64,000 bases of DNA from Desulfosarcina sp. BuS5 (GTDB lineage Bacteria > Desulfobacterota > Desulfobacteria > Desulfobacterales > BuS5), in contig NZ_CP087952.1 in NCBI RefSeq assembly GCF_028752835.1, positions 2,275,041-2,339,040 of the forward strand, written 5' to 3'. Position 1 is the stretch's first letter. Each line of letters starts with the position of its first letter. The notes under the pieces are model-generated. The model worked only from the letters and a program-made list of their open reading frames with translations, was not told where the DNA came from and searched no databases. Of the stretch, positions 1 to 8,635 are shown piece by piece. Position numbers and translations under genes: made by a program.

Positions 1-1626
1 TCTCCGTTTATGTGTTGTTTCCGAAAGAGGATTGGTTTGATCAAGAAACTGTGAAAGCTGACTGGTTCCGAAAAACTCTCTTACCACAGCCGTAACCGGT
101 TTGGGATTAACAAGGTCATGGGGCATTAATGCATCTACCTCTTGCAGAGTCATCCGCTCTTTAATGGCACGAACCATGCGGACAAGTCCAATACGATACT
201 GATTTTCAAGAAGCTCTCCAACAGCTCTTATTCTTCGGTTACCCAAATGATCAATATCGTCAACGATTCCCTGTGTATCCTTAAGATCAATAAGAGCTTT
301 TGTTGTGCACAGAATATCTTCTTTTCGCAGCACCCTTAAATCAGACAGACTCCCTATTCCGAGACGCTGGTTAATCTTCATGCGGCCTACACCGGAAAGA
401 TCATAATAGGTGGATCTGAAAAACAGCTTGTCAACAAAGTCCTGAGCAACCTCCTGTGTAGCTGGATTTCCAGGTCTGAGTCTTCTGTAAATTTCGATAA
501 GCGCTTCCAGTTTTGACTCGGTTTTGTCCAGCAAAAGAGTCTTTTGCATAGAATCACTGCCTATTACTCCATCAATAACAAGCAGTTCAAATTCATTAAT
601 TCCTGCCGCCCTCAATCGTTCAAGCAGATCATCATTAACCTGGTCATTGGCACGCACGATGGGGATATCAGTTTCCGGATCAAGCAAGGTAGATGCAAAA
701 ACGCTGTCAATAATATCTTCCCTGGAAATCTGAATCATATCTAATTCAGCCGCTTTAATCTGCTTGATAGCTTTCTGGGTAAAGAGACGGCCTTCTTTAA
801 CAAAGACCTCACCCGTTGCGGGATCCTCTACGTCATAAGAGGCTCGCCAACCCTTAAGGCTCTTCAACAGGTCATATTGCCCTTTGATAGATTTATAAAA
901 AAATTCGTCACGAACAATAATCTTTTCTTTATGATAGAAATAAGAAAGGATATCTTCGGTAGTATATCCAAATGCTTTGAAAAGAATAGTAATTGGAAAT
1001 CTGCGTCGTCTGTCTATCCTTATATAAACGACACCTTTAGGGTCTATTTCCATATCGATCCACGAGCCGCGCACGGGAATTATTCTGGCAGAATAGATAA
1101 CCTTCCCGCTTGAATGTGTTTTTCCCTGATCATGGCTGAAAAAAACTCCTGATGATCGATGAAGCTGACTTACAACAGCCCGCTCAGTTCCATTTATTAC
1201 AAATGTACCCTTTTCGGTCATAAGTGGAATAGTTCCGAAATATACCTCCTGCTCCTTAATATCACGGATACTGGAAACCCCTGTTTCAATATCCAGATCA
1301 TATACAACCAGCCTGACAGTAATACTTATCGGTATCTCATATGTCATCCCTCTGCTTATACATTCTTCCACGCTATTCTTTATATCAACAAATCTATACG
1401 AAACAAATTCCAGGGAAGATGTTCCGGTGAGATCATTTATGGGAAATACAGATTGAAATACCGCCTGCATACCGATATCTTCACGCTTTTCGGGTGGCAC
1501 GTTCATTTGCAGAAACCGTTTATAAGATTGCTTCTGCACTCCAATAAGATCAGGTATCTCAATAATCTTAGGAATTTTACCGAAGTTTTTCCTAATCCGT
1601 TTATTTGCCAAAGAGCTTTCCGACAT
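1..1626 (-). CDS. rpoB: RNA polymerase beta subunit, N-terminal part (cut by window edge)
   Basis: Catalytic beta subunit of bacterial RNA polymerase; only the first 542 codons lie in the window and no stop is reached. The reverse-strand translation begins MSESSLANKRIRKNF and runs through the protrusion and beta-lobe domains, with typical RpoB stretches such as EVYFGTIPLMTEKGTF and FVINGTERAVVSQLHRS. The ATG at 1626 is preceded by a GGAG at good spacing. It is the last gene seen in the secE-nusG-rplKAJL operon. The rplL-rpoB spacer, where many bacteria have an attenuator or processing site, holds a palindrome at 1741-1781. Identity is certain; only the extent is truncated. Confidence 0.97.
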   Translation of the reverse strand, partial: MSESSLANKRIRKNFGKIPKIIEIPDLIGVQKQSYKRFLQMNVPPEKREDIGMQAVFQSVFPINDLTGTSSLEFVSYRFVDIKNSVEECISRGMTYEIPISITVRLVVYDLDIETGVSSIRDIKEQEVYFGTIPLMTEKGTFVINGTERAVVSQLHRSSGVFFSHDQGKTHSSGKVIYSARIIPVRGSWIDMEIDPKGVVYIRIDRRRRFPITILFKAFGYTTEDILSYFYHKEKIIVRDEFFYKSIKGQYDLLKSLKGWRASYDVEDPATGEVFVKEGRLFTQKAIKQIKAAELDMIQISREDIIDSVFASTLLDPETDIPIVRANDQVNDDLLERLRAAGINEFELLVIDGVIGSDSMQKTLLLDKTESKLEALIEIYRRLRPGNPATQEVAQDFVDKLFFRSTYYDLSGVGRMKINQRLGIGSLSDLRVLRKEDILCTTKALIDLKDTQGIVDDIDHLGNRRIRAVGELLENQYRIGLVRMVRAIKERMTLQEVDALMPHDLVNPKPVTAVVREFFGTSQLSQFLDQTNPLSETTHKRR

Positions 1627-1740
1627 GGCATCTCCAAAATCAGTTTGGTGAAAGGTTTTCAGAATCCGGATATTGGTTAAAATGCCCGGATTCTTGATCA
1701 AACATTATTTACATGAAACAACTCACAAAAAGAGTTTATA

Positions 1741-1781
1741 TAGTGCCCGAACGAAAATTAGCAGTTTTCGTTCAAAGACTA
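1741..1781. repeat. R2-family palindrome between rplL and rpoB
   Basis: The arms TAGTGCCCGAACGAAAA and TTTTCGTTCAAAGACTA are near-perfect inverted repeats around a 7-base centre. The same arm bounds elements at 23491-23723 and 55471-55677, so this is a minimal copy of that family. It starts 1 base beyond the rplL stop and could fold as an mRNA hairpin ahead of rpoB. Confidence 0.8.
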
Positions 1782-1782
1782 T

Positions 1783-2166
1783 CTATTTTACCTCGATCTG
1801 TGCTCCCGCATCTTCAAGCTGGGACTTGATTTTGTCCGCTTCATCCTTTGCAATACCTTCCTTTACAGGAGCAGGGGCACCGTCCACAAGCGCCTTGGCA
1901 TCTTTAAGTCCAAGGCCGGTAATTGCTCTTACTTCTTTAATTACCTGAATCTTTTTATCACCAAAGGCAGTCAAAATAACATCAAACTCGGTTTTTTCAT
2001 CAGCCTTCTCCGCTCCTCCATCTGCAGGGCCTGCCGCCATCATGGCAACCGGGGCTGCAGCTGAGACACCGAATTTCTCTTCCATCTCCTTAACCATCTC
2101 AGATAGCTCAAGCACCGACATATTAGCTATAAACTCAATCACATCATCTTTTTTTATATCTGCCAT
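1783..2166 (-). CDS. rplL: 50S ribosomal protein L7/L12
   Basis: Stalk protein that recruits translational GTPases to the ribosome. The 127-residue length is normal. The N-terminal dimerisation helix ([16 protein letters not shown]) is followed by an Ala/Gly-rich hinge at about residues 35-55 and the C-terminal domain with [24 protein letters not shown] and a terminal AGAQIEVK. I take the ATG at 2166 because GGAGG sits 9 bases upstream; a TTG two codons earlier is too close to that site. It follows rplJ in the usual order and is bounded downstream by an R2 palindrome. Confidence 0.97.
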   Translation of the reverse strand: MADIKKDDVIEFIANMSVLELSEMVKEMEEKFGVSAAAPVAMMAAGPADGGAEKADEKTEFDVILTAFGDKKIQVIKEVRAITGLGLKDAKALVDGAPAPVKEGIAKDEADKIKSQLEDAGAQIEVK

Positions 2167-2224
2167 TATCAATTTCCTCCAAATAGTTAAACAGCATAGT
2201 AATCAGCATTCTTTTTGCCGACGA

Positions 2225-2749
2225 CTAAGCATTAGCTTCTTTTTGATCTTTAATTGCCTGTAATACATTCAACATCTTTATGGGAACATCGTTCAGCGCT
2301 CTGACAAAAGCTGTCGGCACACCGTTAGCAGCCGACAAGAGCATGCCTAACAGAACCTCTCTCGACGGCAAATCAGACAAAGCTTTAATAGCGTTTAAAT
2401 CAAGCACCTTGCCATTCAAAACGCCATTTTTTATTTCAAGTTCGGTATGCTCTTTAATAAATGCAGCTAAAACTTTGGCCGGCGCAACCGGATCGTTATA
2501 ACTGTAAGCTATCGCGCTTGGACCGGTAAAAGAATCCTTTATCAACTCAACTTCCGTATTTTCACAAGCTCTTACAAGAAGCGAATTTTTAACTACCCTA
2601 TATTCTGAATCAACCTCTCTTAACTGCCTTCGTAAGGTATTGAGCTTAGTGACATCAAGTCCTTTATAATCTGTCAAGATTACAACCTGAAATTTTAAAA
2701 ATTTCTCATGCAGATCTTGAACAATCTGTTTCTTTTCTTCCAATTTCAT
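2225..2749 (-). CDS. rplJ: 50S ribosomal protein L10
   Basis: Stalk base protein that binds 23S rRNA and the L7/L12 dimers, and is the usual autoregulator of rplJL translation. Translation from the ATG at 2749 gives 174 residues beginning MKLEEKKQIVQDLHEKF, followed by the typical VILTDYKGLDVTKLNTLRR and YRVVKNSLLVRA. An AAGGAGGT lies about 12 bases upstream; an upstream extension to 2797 lacks family support. The rplA-rplJ spacer is long (about 430 bases), which leaves room for an L10 leader, but I could not fold a consensus leader with confidence. Confidence 0.96.
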   Translation of the reverse strand: MKLEEKKQIVQDLHEKFLKFQVVILTDYKGLDVTKLNTLRRQLREVDSEYRVVKNSLLVRACENTEVELIKDSFTGPSAIAYSYNDPVAPAKVLAAFIKEHTELEIKNGVLNGKVLDLNAIKALSDLPSREVLLGMLLSAANGVPTAFVRALNDVPIKMLNVLQAIKDQKEANA

Positions 2750-2945
2750 GGCCTGAATAACACCTCCTTTCATTAATATACTACAATTGGAGGACAACTC
2801 TTGATTAATTAAGAAAAGGAATAAGTGATTACAACAAATCTCTATTATTTCAGTTCTATACTATCTATGCGGGCCGGTTTTACCGATTAAACACGATATT
2901 TTCAACCAAAAGTGTACCTACGGTCTTTGATAGATCTTATCTTTT

Positions 2946-3058
2946 CAGATAATTAATTTCACAAGAATAGATGGAAAAACCTTAGGTAGGCGTATGAGTA
3001 ATACATTGACCGAAGGTTTTGACCGATAACGCAGTGAAATTAATTTGTGTAAATATAT
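2946..3058. repeat. R1-family interspersed repeat, copy in rplA-rplJ spacer
   Basis: Contains the R1 core GACCGATAACGCAGTGAAAT and the left-end motif TCAGATAATTAATTTCACAAG-like sequence shared with copies at 5639-5742, 42539-42666 and 44073-44184. The outer TATAGATTGTCA ends are degenerate here. The rest of the spacer (2750-2945 and 3059-3176) shows no gene; it could hold the L10 leader. Confidence 0.7.
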
Positions 3059-3176
3059 AAAAACAAAAAAAATCTTAAAGCGCTCTATTATTGGTAAAAT
3101 ATCCCTTAAATTTTGTGCAATAAGATTTTTTCTATTCTGAATATAATTGGCACTTATATTTTTTAATGGAAAACCA

Positions 3177-3881
3177 CTATTTGAATAAATCCTTTATATT
3201 GGCCGTATCTACTTTAATGCCCGGTCCCATAGTTGTTGATATGACAATGCCTTTTATATAGGTCCCCTTGCTTGAAGCCGGTTTAAGGCGAAGTATTGTT
3301 TCTATAAAAGCGGCTATATTCTGAACCAGCTTTTCTACACCAAAAGATACTTTGCCTACAGTCGCATGTACAATTCCGGTTTTTTCCACTCTGAAATCAA
3401 TTTTTCCGGCTTTAAGTTCCTTGACGGCTTTAGCAACATCAAACGTTACGGTCCCTGTTTTTGCATTAGGCATGAGACCTCTTGGCCCTAGAATTCTTCC
3501 AATTTTTCCTACAGAACCCATCATATCCGGTGTGGCAACAGCTTTATCAAAACCAAACCACCCGCCTTTAATTTTTTCAGCCATATCATCATTGCCGACA
3601 AAATCCGCTCCGGCATCAAGAGCTTCTTTCTCTTTCTCACCTTTAGCAAAAACTAAAACTTTAACATCCCTGCCAATTCCATTTGGTAAAACTACTGTTC
3701 CGCGAACCATCTGATCGGCATGTCTGGGATCAACTCCAAGACGGACAGCAATATCAACAGATTCATCAAATTTGGCATAAGACAAATCTATCGAAGACTT
3801 TACGCCTTCATCAAAATTATACCTTGCCTCGGCATCTACTTTTTTTATCGATTCCAAGTACTTTTTACCACGCTTAGGCAT
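3177..3881 (-). CDS. rplA: 50S ribosomal protein L1
   Basis: Large-subunit protein of the L1 stalk, which moves deacylated tRNA from the E site and in many bacteria represses its own operon. The 234-residue length is normal. It begins [16 protein letters not shown] and contains the family signature around [18 protein letters not shown] and [18 protein letters not shown], ending in [19 protein letters not shown]. It lies between rplK and rplJ as expected, but both flanking spacers contain R1 repeats instead of the usual tight packing. Confidence 0.97.
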   Translation of the reverse strand: MPKRGKKYLESIKKVDAEARYNFDEGVKSSIDLSYAKFDESVDIAVRLGVDPRHADQMVRGTVVLPNGIGRDVKVLVFAKGEKEKEALDAGADFVGNDDMAEKIKGGWFGFDKAVATPDMMGSVGKIGRILGPRGLMPNAKTGTVTFDVAKAVKELKAGKIDFRVEKTGIVHATVGKVSFGVEKLVQNIAAFIETILRLKPASSKGTYIKGIVISTTMGPGIKVDTANIKDLFK

Positions 3882-3911
3882 CTTCTCTCAATCACTCCTT
3901 TCCTATAGATT

Positions 3912-4016
3912 TTCCAATAATTAATTACAATGCTAAAGGAAAAAAACCTGAAGGAATCGTACTTGCAGTACGCTGACCTAAGGTTTTGACCGATAACGCA
4001 ATGAAATCATTTAGTT
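3912..4016. repeat. R1-family interspersed repeat, copy in rplK-rplA spacer
   Basis: Carries TTTTGACCGATAACGCA followed by ATGAAATCA, the R1 core with one change, and a GTACTTGCAGTACGCTGACC segment resembling the copy at 44073-44184. The terminal repeats have decayed. It lies within the ribosomal protein operon. Confidence 0.6.
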
Positions 4017-4025
4017 GGAAGTCTA

Positions 4026-4451
4026 TCATTTACCGACTTCTATCCCCATACTTCTTGCAGTACCCTTAATGATTCTACATGCTGCACCCAAATCATTGGC
4101 ATTTAAATCAACCATCTTCATATTGGCAATATCTTCTACCTGTTTTATGGTCACCTTACCGACTCTGTCACGTTTCGGATCAGCAGCGCCTTTAGCTATT
4201 TTTGCCGCCTTTTTAAGTAAAACAGAAGCTGGGGGCGTTTTGGTGATAAAAGTAAAGGTTCTGTCTTGATATACAGTTATAACAACAGGTATTATCATAC
4301 CATCGTTATCTGCAGTTCTAGCATTGAATGCTTTACAGAAATCCATAATATTTACACCATGCTGCCCAAGTGCCGGACCTATTGGAGGGGAAGGGTTGGC
4401 TTTACCCGCCGTAACCTGCAGTTTTATCATTGCAATAATTTTTTTAGCCAT
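4026..4451 (-). CDS. rplK: 50S ribosomal protein L11
   Basis: Binds the GTPase-associated region of 23S rRNA and is needed for stringent-response signalling. The 141-residue length is normal. The N-terminal domain has the invariant proline-rich stretch [20 protein letters not shown] and [12 protein letters not shown], and the C-terminal RNA-binding domain ends with [17 protein letters not shown]. It lies 18 bases after nusG in the conserved nusG-rplK-rplA order. Confidence 0.98.
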   Translation of the reverse strand: MAKKIIAMIKLQVTAGKANPSPPIGPALGQHGVNIMDFCKAFNARTADNDGMIIPVVITVYQDRTFTFITKTPPASVLLKKAAKIAKGAADPKRDRVGKVTIKQVEDIANMKMVDLNANDLGAACRIIKGTARSMGIEVGK

Positions 4452-4469
4452 TTTAATTCTTACTCCTTA

Positions 4470-4997
4470 TCACTTTGTAACCTGTACAAAATCTAACTCT
4501 ACTGGTGTCGCGCGGCCGAATATACTAACCAAAACCTTTATCTTTCCCTTTTCAGAATTTACTTCTTCAACAATTCCTGTAAAACCATTAAAGGGTCCGT
4601 CAATTACACGCACATCATCGCCCGACTCAAAATAGTACTTAGGCTTAGGCTGAAGTTTGCCGACCTCCATCCTATTCAATATATTTTCAGCCTCCACATC
4701 TGAAATAGGTGTAGGGGTCTCTCTGCCACCAAGAAATCCACTGATTTTTGGTGTATTATTGACAATATGCCAAGTCTCCTGATCAAGCTCCATTCTAGCA
4801 AGTATATATCCGGGATAAAACTTTCTGGATGAAGTCTTCCTTTTGCCTTTGACAAGTTCAACAATCTCTTCAGTAGGGAGAAGAACTTTATCAAATTTTT
4901 CAGGGTGAGAAGATGAGGCAATTCGCTCCTTCAAGGCTGTAATAACTTTAGTTTCAAACCCTGAATAAACATGAATAATATACCATTTAAAGGCCAT
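4470..4997 (-). CDS. nusG: Transcription termination/antitermination factor NusG
   Basis: Couples RNA polymerase to the leading ribosome or to Rho. It has 175 residues. The N-terminal NGN domain begins MAFKWYIIHVYSGFETKV and includes FYPGYILARMELD. The C-terminal KOW domain has DDVRVIDGPFNGFTGIVEEV and ends in RATPVELDFVQVTK. A GGAG box precedes the ATG at 4997. It sits between secE and rplK, the standard arrangement, so co-transcription with both is likely. Confidence 0.98.
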   Translation of the reverse strand: MAFKWYIIHVYSGFETKVITALKERIASSSHPEKFDKVLLPTEEIVELVKGKRKTSSRKFYPGYILARMELDQETWHIVNNTPKISGFLGGRETPTPISDVEAENILNRMEVGKLQPKPKYYFESGDDVRVIDGPFNGFTGIVEEVNSEKGKIKVLVSIFGRATPVELDFVQVTK

Positions 4998-5017
4998 TAT
5001 TTTTTCTCCTCATTCTA

Positions 5018-5380
5018 CTAAAGAATAAGACGAATAAGACTTGATAAACCGATATCGATTAACCCAAGAAATAAAGATATTATCAAAACCAGTACTATAA
5101 CCACCACTGACAATCCAACTGTTTGCTTTCTTGTAGGCCAAGTGACCTTTTTAAGTTCAACATTGACTTCCCTTAGAAACTGCAAACCTTTATTCAATTT
5201 TACAGCAAGCTTACCTTCCGAAGGAACTTTTTTAGTCAAAGATCTATTGATAGATATATTCCGCTCTTTTCTTAAAATTGCTGCAGGGTTATTTGTAGCC
5301 TCTGATAATCCAGGCGTAGATCCCTTTTTTTTCTTTTTTGTTTTTACATGTGATGTTTTCTTTTTCTGCAACCGTCCCAT
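5018..5380 (-). CDS. secE: Preprotein translocase subunit SecE
   Basis: Small essential membrane subunit that clamps SecY. At 120 residues it is longer than single-span SecE proteins because of a Lys-rich N-terminal extension (MGRLQKKKTSHVKTKKKKK). The SecE core follows: the amphipathic helix FLREVNVELKKVTWPTRKQT, then one membrane segment at about residues 92-115. The start at 5380 keeps the basic extension; an internal start cannot be excluded. It precedes nusG by 20 bases. Confidence 0.95.
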   Translation of the reverse strand: MGRLQKKKTSHVKTKKKKKGSTPGLSEATNNPAAILRKERNISINRSLTKKVPSEGKLAVKLNKGLQFLREVNVELKKVTWPTRKQTVGLSVVVIVLVLIISLFLGLIDIGLSSLIRLIL

Positions 5381-5501
5381 TATAATTCTAACCTCAATGT
5401 CATTAACTTAAGAAAAATCCACATATATGACAAAACGCTGAAAGGCTATAAGGCCAGGTAACTTGAAAGCTTTCTATCATTTATATACACTTTGGCCTAC
5501 T

Positions 5502-5528
5502 TTAACTCTATAGAATCTATAGAGTTAA
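5502..5528. other. Perfect 12-bp stem hairpin between tRNA-Trp and secE
   Basis: TTAACTCTATAG and CTATAGAGTTAA form a perfect stem around a 3-base loop. On the transcribed strand no T-run follows, so it looks like a processing or stability hairpin rather than an intrinsic terminator. It separates the mature tRNA-Trp from secE within the operon. Confidence 0.6.
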
Positions 5529-5542
5529 GGCGTTAAAAAAAT

Positions 5543-5618
5543 TGGCAGGCCAGGAGGGATTCGAACCCCCAACACCCGGATTTGGAGTCCGGTGCTCTGC
5601 CGTTAGAGCTACTGGCCT
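5543..5618 (-). tRNA. tRNA-Trp (CCA anticodon)
   Basis: The reverse strand folds as a cloverleaf: acceptor AGGCCAG paired with CTGGCCT, anticodon loop CTCCAAA between CCGGA and TCCGG, T-loop TTCGAAT, and a genome-encoded 3' CCA. Anticodon CCA reads UGG. It lies between rpmG and secE, as in many proteobacteria. Confidence 0.97.
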
Positions 5619-5638
5619 GCAAATGCTTCCAAATGATC

Positions 5639-5742
5639 TATAGATTGTCACATAAATAATTTCACTGCGTTATCGGTCGTTGGAGTATTACAATACGCCT
5701 TCCTCCTCTGGCCTTGTGAAATTTATTATCTGACAATCTATA
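5639..5742. repeat. R1-family repeat with intact terminal inverted repeats
   Basis: The 104-bp element begins TATAGATTGTCACATAA and ends TTATCTGACAATCTATA, inverted repeats differing at one position over about 17 bases. Inside, in reverse orientation, is the R1 core ACTGCGTTATCGGTCGTTGG. Its internal sequence matches the copy at 42539-42666. It lies between rpmG and tRNA-Trp; the remaining spacer to 5915 shows no gene. Confidence 0.8.
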
Positions 5743-5915
5743 TTTCCGGAAGTGACTATTTAGAAACTGAACTAAAACTGCTAATTCTCCCAATTTCTGC
5801 GTCAGGCTCAAGTTTTAACCCTCAAAATACTTAATGTATTCAGAAGGTTAAAACTGATTTAAAATTTTATCGTCTTCCGTGACCCTGGAATAAATTTCTT
5901 TTTTTCGTTCTGCCA

Positions 5916-6065
5916 CTATTTCATCTCTTTATGACTAGTATGTTTCCTGCAAAATTTGCAATATTTATTAAATTGCAGCTTATCAGGTGTAGTGCGCTTA
6001 TTCTTAGTGGTAGTATAGTTTCTCTGTTTGCACTCAGTACATGCAAGAGTAGTAATAATTCTCAC
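5916..6065 (-). CDS. rpmG: 50S ribosomal protein L33
   Basis: A 49-residue ribosomal protein too short for most ORF lists. The translation begins (V)[16 protein letters not shown] and continues through [15 protein letters not shown], giving two CxxC pairs (CTEC and CKFC) of the zinc-binding type of L33. The start is GTG at 6065, supported by GAGG 8 bases upstream; no in-frame ATG is available. It sits between tuf and tRNA-Trp-secE, the classical location. Confidence 0.95.
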   Translation of the reverse strand: MRIITTLACTECKQRNYTTTKNKRTTPDKLQFNKYCKFCRKHTSHKEMK

Positions 6066-6093
6066 CAGCGGATCCTCTATATAATATTTTTTT

Positions 6094-7287
6094 CTATTCG
6101 ATCACTTCGCTTACAACACCTGCGCCAACGGTACGACCGCCTTCTCTGATGGCAAACCTTAACTCCGCCTCCATCGCTATGGGTGTTATCAACTCAGCCG
6201 TTATCGTCACATTATCACCAGGCATGACCATCTCCACTCCCTCGGGTAATGTCAATATCCCGGTAACATCCGTTGTCCTGAAATAAAACTGCGGACGATA
6301 TCCGCTGAAAAACGGCGTGTGCCTGCCACCTTCCTCTTTGCTCAATATATAAACTTCCGCTTTAAACTTCGTATGCGGCGTAATAGATCCAGGTACAGCT
6401 ACTACCTGACCGCGCTCTACTTCTTCACGCTTTGTGCCTCTTATCAAGACACCTATGTTGTCTCCGGCCTGACCCTGATCAAGAAGCTTCCTGAACATCT
6501 CCACACCAGTGCAGACTGTCTTCAAAGTGTCCCGTATACCTATGATCTCTACATCATCACCTACTTTGATTATTCCACGCTCTACCCTGCCGGTTACTAC
6601 CGTACCGCGACCGGATATACTGAAGACGTCCTCTACGGGCATCAAAAACGGCTTGTCTATGTCTCGCTTAGGCTCCGCTATAAATGTGTCTATAGCATCC
6701 ATTAACTCAAATATACATTTAGCTTCTTCACCGTCAGGATCGTCGCTCTCTAGAGCCTTTAATGCGCTGCCGCGTATTATCGGAGTATCATCTCCAGGAA
6801 AGTCATACTTGTCCAGTAACTCCCGCAACTCAAGCTCCACCAACTCTACAAGCTCTTCATCATCAACCATATCACACTTGTTCAGAAATACCACTATGCT
6901 GGGGACACCCACCTGACGGGCTAACAATATATGCTCCCGGGTCTGAGGCATGGGACCGTCATCAGCCCCGACCACCAGTATAGCCCCGTCCATTTGAGCG
7001 GCTCCGGTTATCATATTCTTTATATAATCAGCATGACCAGGACAATCAACATGGGCATAATGACGGTTCGACGTCTCATACTCAACATGTGCAGTAGCTA
7101 TCGTTATCCCGCGCTCCTTCTCTTCAGGCGCCTTGTCTATCTGATCAAACGGAACAAAATCAGCCAGACCTTTTAGGCCATTATGTTTTGTTATTGCTGC
7201 AGTCAATGTCGTCTTGCCATGATCTATATGCCCTATTGTACCAACATTGACGTGCGGCTTGGTCCTCTCATACTTTTCCTTTGCCAT
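6094..7287 (-). CDS. tuf: Translation elongation factor Tu
   Basis: GTPase that delivers aminoacyl-tRNA to the ribosome. Full length, 397 residues. G1 is [10 protein letters not shown] at about residues 19-28, G3 is [19 protein letters not shown]4 is LNKCDMVDD, and domains II and III follow with the usual [21 protein letters not shown] and the ending [14 protein letters not shown]. It follows four tRNA genes and precedes rpmG, matching the E. coli tufB arrangement, so tRNA processing probably generates its mRNA 5' end. Confidence 0.99.
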   Translation of the reverse strand: MAKEKYERTKPHVNVGTIGHIDHGKTTLTAAITKHNGLKGLADFVPFDQIDKAPEEKERGITIATAHVEYETSNRHYAHVDCPGHADYIKNMITGAAQMDGAILVVGADDGPMPQTREHILLARQVGVPSIVVFLNKCDMVDDEELVELVELELRELLDKYDFPGDDTPIIRGSALKALESDDPDGEEAKCIFELMDAIDTFIAEPKRDIDKPFLMPVEDVFSISGRGTVVTGRVERGIIKVGDDVEIIGIRDTLKTVCTGVEMFRKLLDQGQAGDNIGVLIRGTKREEVERGQVVAVPGSITPHTKFKAEVYILSKEEGGRHTPFFSGYRPQFYFRTTDVTGILTLPEGVEMVMPGDNVTITAELITPIAMEAELRFAIREGGRTVGAGVVSEVIE

Positions 7288-7449
7288 CTCTAATACCCTC
7301 CATTAAAGTTCTTTAATTTGTGCCCGCCCTCAAATGGCTATTTCCTGGCTGACGCTAAATTCATTTTCCATCAAAATAAGTTTTGTTTAATACTTAAAAT
7401 AAATAAATAAAGAACCTTGAAATAATAAAAATCGTACGACTAATCAAAA

Positions 7450-7526
7450 TGGAGCCCACGACCGGAATCGAACCGGTGAACCTCTTCCTTACCAAGGAAG
7501 CGCTCTACCGACTGAGCTACGTGGGC
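7450..7526 (-). tRNA. tRNA-Thr (GGT anticodon)
   Basis: Cloverleaf with acceptor GCCCACG paired with CGTGGGC, anticodon loop TTGGTAA between CTTCC and GGAAG, T-loop TTCGATT and encoded CCA. It is the last tRNA before tuf, equivalent to thrT in E. coli. Confidence 0.97.
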
Positions 7527-7601
7527 GAAACATAGAACTTATACTATAACTTAAGCTTACTGGTAATCTGTCTGAGAAACTAACAGGCTGAAATAAACAA
7601 A

Positions 7602-7677
<76 letters not shown>

Positions 7678-7846
7678 TTATATAAAAAAACTTATCAAAT
7701 GTTTATATTTCATCCAGTTAAAGCAGAACGAGAAGGCAACTAACAATTACATTCTATCATAAAGTATAGTAAGATTAATGAAGAAAGCCACGTAGTTATA
7801 AACGATCATAATAAAATAATAAATCTCCTACAGAAGACTCGCTTAG

Positions 7847-7931
7847 TGGTGGTGGGGGGAGGATTTGAACCTCCGAAGGCGTCGCCGACAGATTTACAGT
7901 CTGTTCCCTTTGACCACTCGGGAACCCCACC
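7847..7931 (-). tRNA. tRNA-Tyr (GTA anticodon)
   Basis: An 85-base class II tRNA with acceptor GGTGGGG paired with CCCCACC, anticodon stem CAGA with GTA in the loop (CTGTAAA), a long variable arm (CGGCGACGCCTTCG region), T-loop TTCAAAT and encoded CCA. Confidence 0.96.
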
Positions 7932-8042
7932 AATAATATTTTGAAACCTTTCCAAGCAACCCAATTCAATGTCAGGTTTAAATCTTTTTCCTTTTAAACT
8001 TGACTAAGGTTGAGCCTTTTTCAAATACCTCATTTTGATATA

Positions 8043-8118
8043 TGGAGCCAGAGACAGGAGTCGAACCCGCGACATCCTCATTACAAGTGAGGCGCTCTAC
8101 CAACTGAGCTACTCTGGC
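8043..8118 (-). tRNA. tRNA-Thr (TGT anticodon)
   Basis: Cloverleaf with acceptor GCCAGAG paired with CTCTGGC, anticodon loop CTTGTAA (TGT) between CCTCA and TGAGG, T-loop TTCGACT and encoded CCA. It is the first gene of the tRNA-tuf operon, about 60 bases downstream of a strong promoter. Confidence 0.97.
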
Positions 8119-8180
8119 GCAAACGCCATAAGCATATCTATTGACTGAACGAAAACCATACACCTCAATTAAAATTAGAT

Positions 8181-8209
8181 AGTATAATGCCTCTTTTTTA
8201 TTTTATCAA
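8181..8209 (-). promoter_or_regulatory. Sigma-70 promoter of the tRNA-tuf-secE-nusG-rpl operon
   Basis: On the minus strand TTGATA (8209-8204) and TATACT (8186-8181) are separated by exactly 17 bases and lie about 65 bases before the first tRNA. The spacer ends in GAGGCAT, so the discriminator side should be checked. No other gene lies between it and tRNA-Thr. Confidence 0.75.
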
Positions 8210-8497
8210 GTAAAAAATACAAAAAAATAGATTTTTTAGGTTGATCATTGCTTCAACCGCTGAAACAAAAACGGCACAATAAACAAAGAAAATCTAAAAA
8301 GTTCGACACAAATAAACCTCTACTTGATACAGCAAAATTAGCCTATTTCAATTAATTGATTTTCATCAAAATACCTAATCAAGCTATGTATATAAAATAT
8401 ACTGACGCAACTAAAGAAGCAAGCGAAAAATTTCAATGTAAACGAGACGATGCAGTCTTTAATATCGTTGATTTTAATTTCCCTATTAAATTAATAT
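8210..8497. other. AT-rich intergenic stretch, no supported gene
   Basis: Between the operon promoter and the IS4-type element. A 65-codon open frame (8356-8553) runs into the IS left end and has no recognisable similarity or convincing ribosome binding site. I see no RNA gene or repeat here. Confidence 0.5.
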
Positions 8498-8635
8498 CTC
8501 AACTTTCGGGGTTAATATTTCTTAAAGACAACGAATTTAACAGATTGAAATAATTAAAAATATTGATAAAATTTACTATCTATGATATGTGTTTTATCCA
8601 AAAACAAACAAATCAAAGATAGGAGACTTGTCAAA

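Noticed and set aside
1159-1680. Plus-strand 173-codon frame opposite rpoB
   Set aside because: It is the antisense shadow of the conserved rpoB reading frame.
2750-3176. A canonical L10 leader RNA in the rplA-rplJ spacer
   Set aside because: The spacer length allows it, but an R1 repeat fills part and I could not identify the consensus fold by eye.
8356-8553. A 65-codon plus-strand frame before the IS4-type element
   Set aside because: It crosses the IS left end at 8498, has no ribosome site and no recognisable family.
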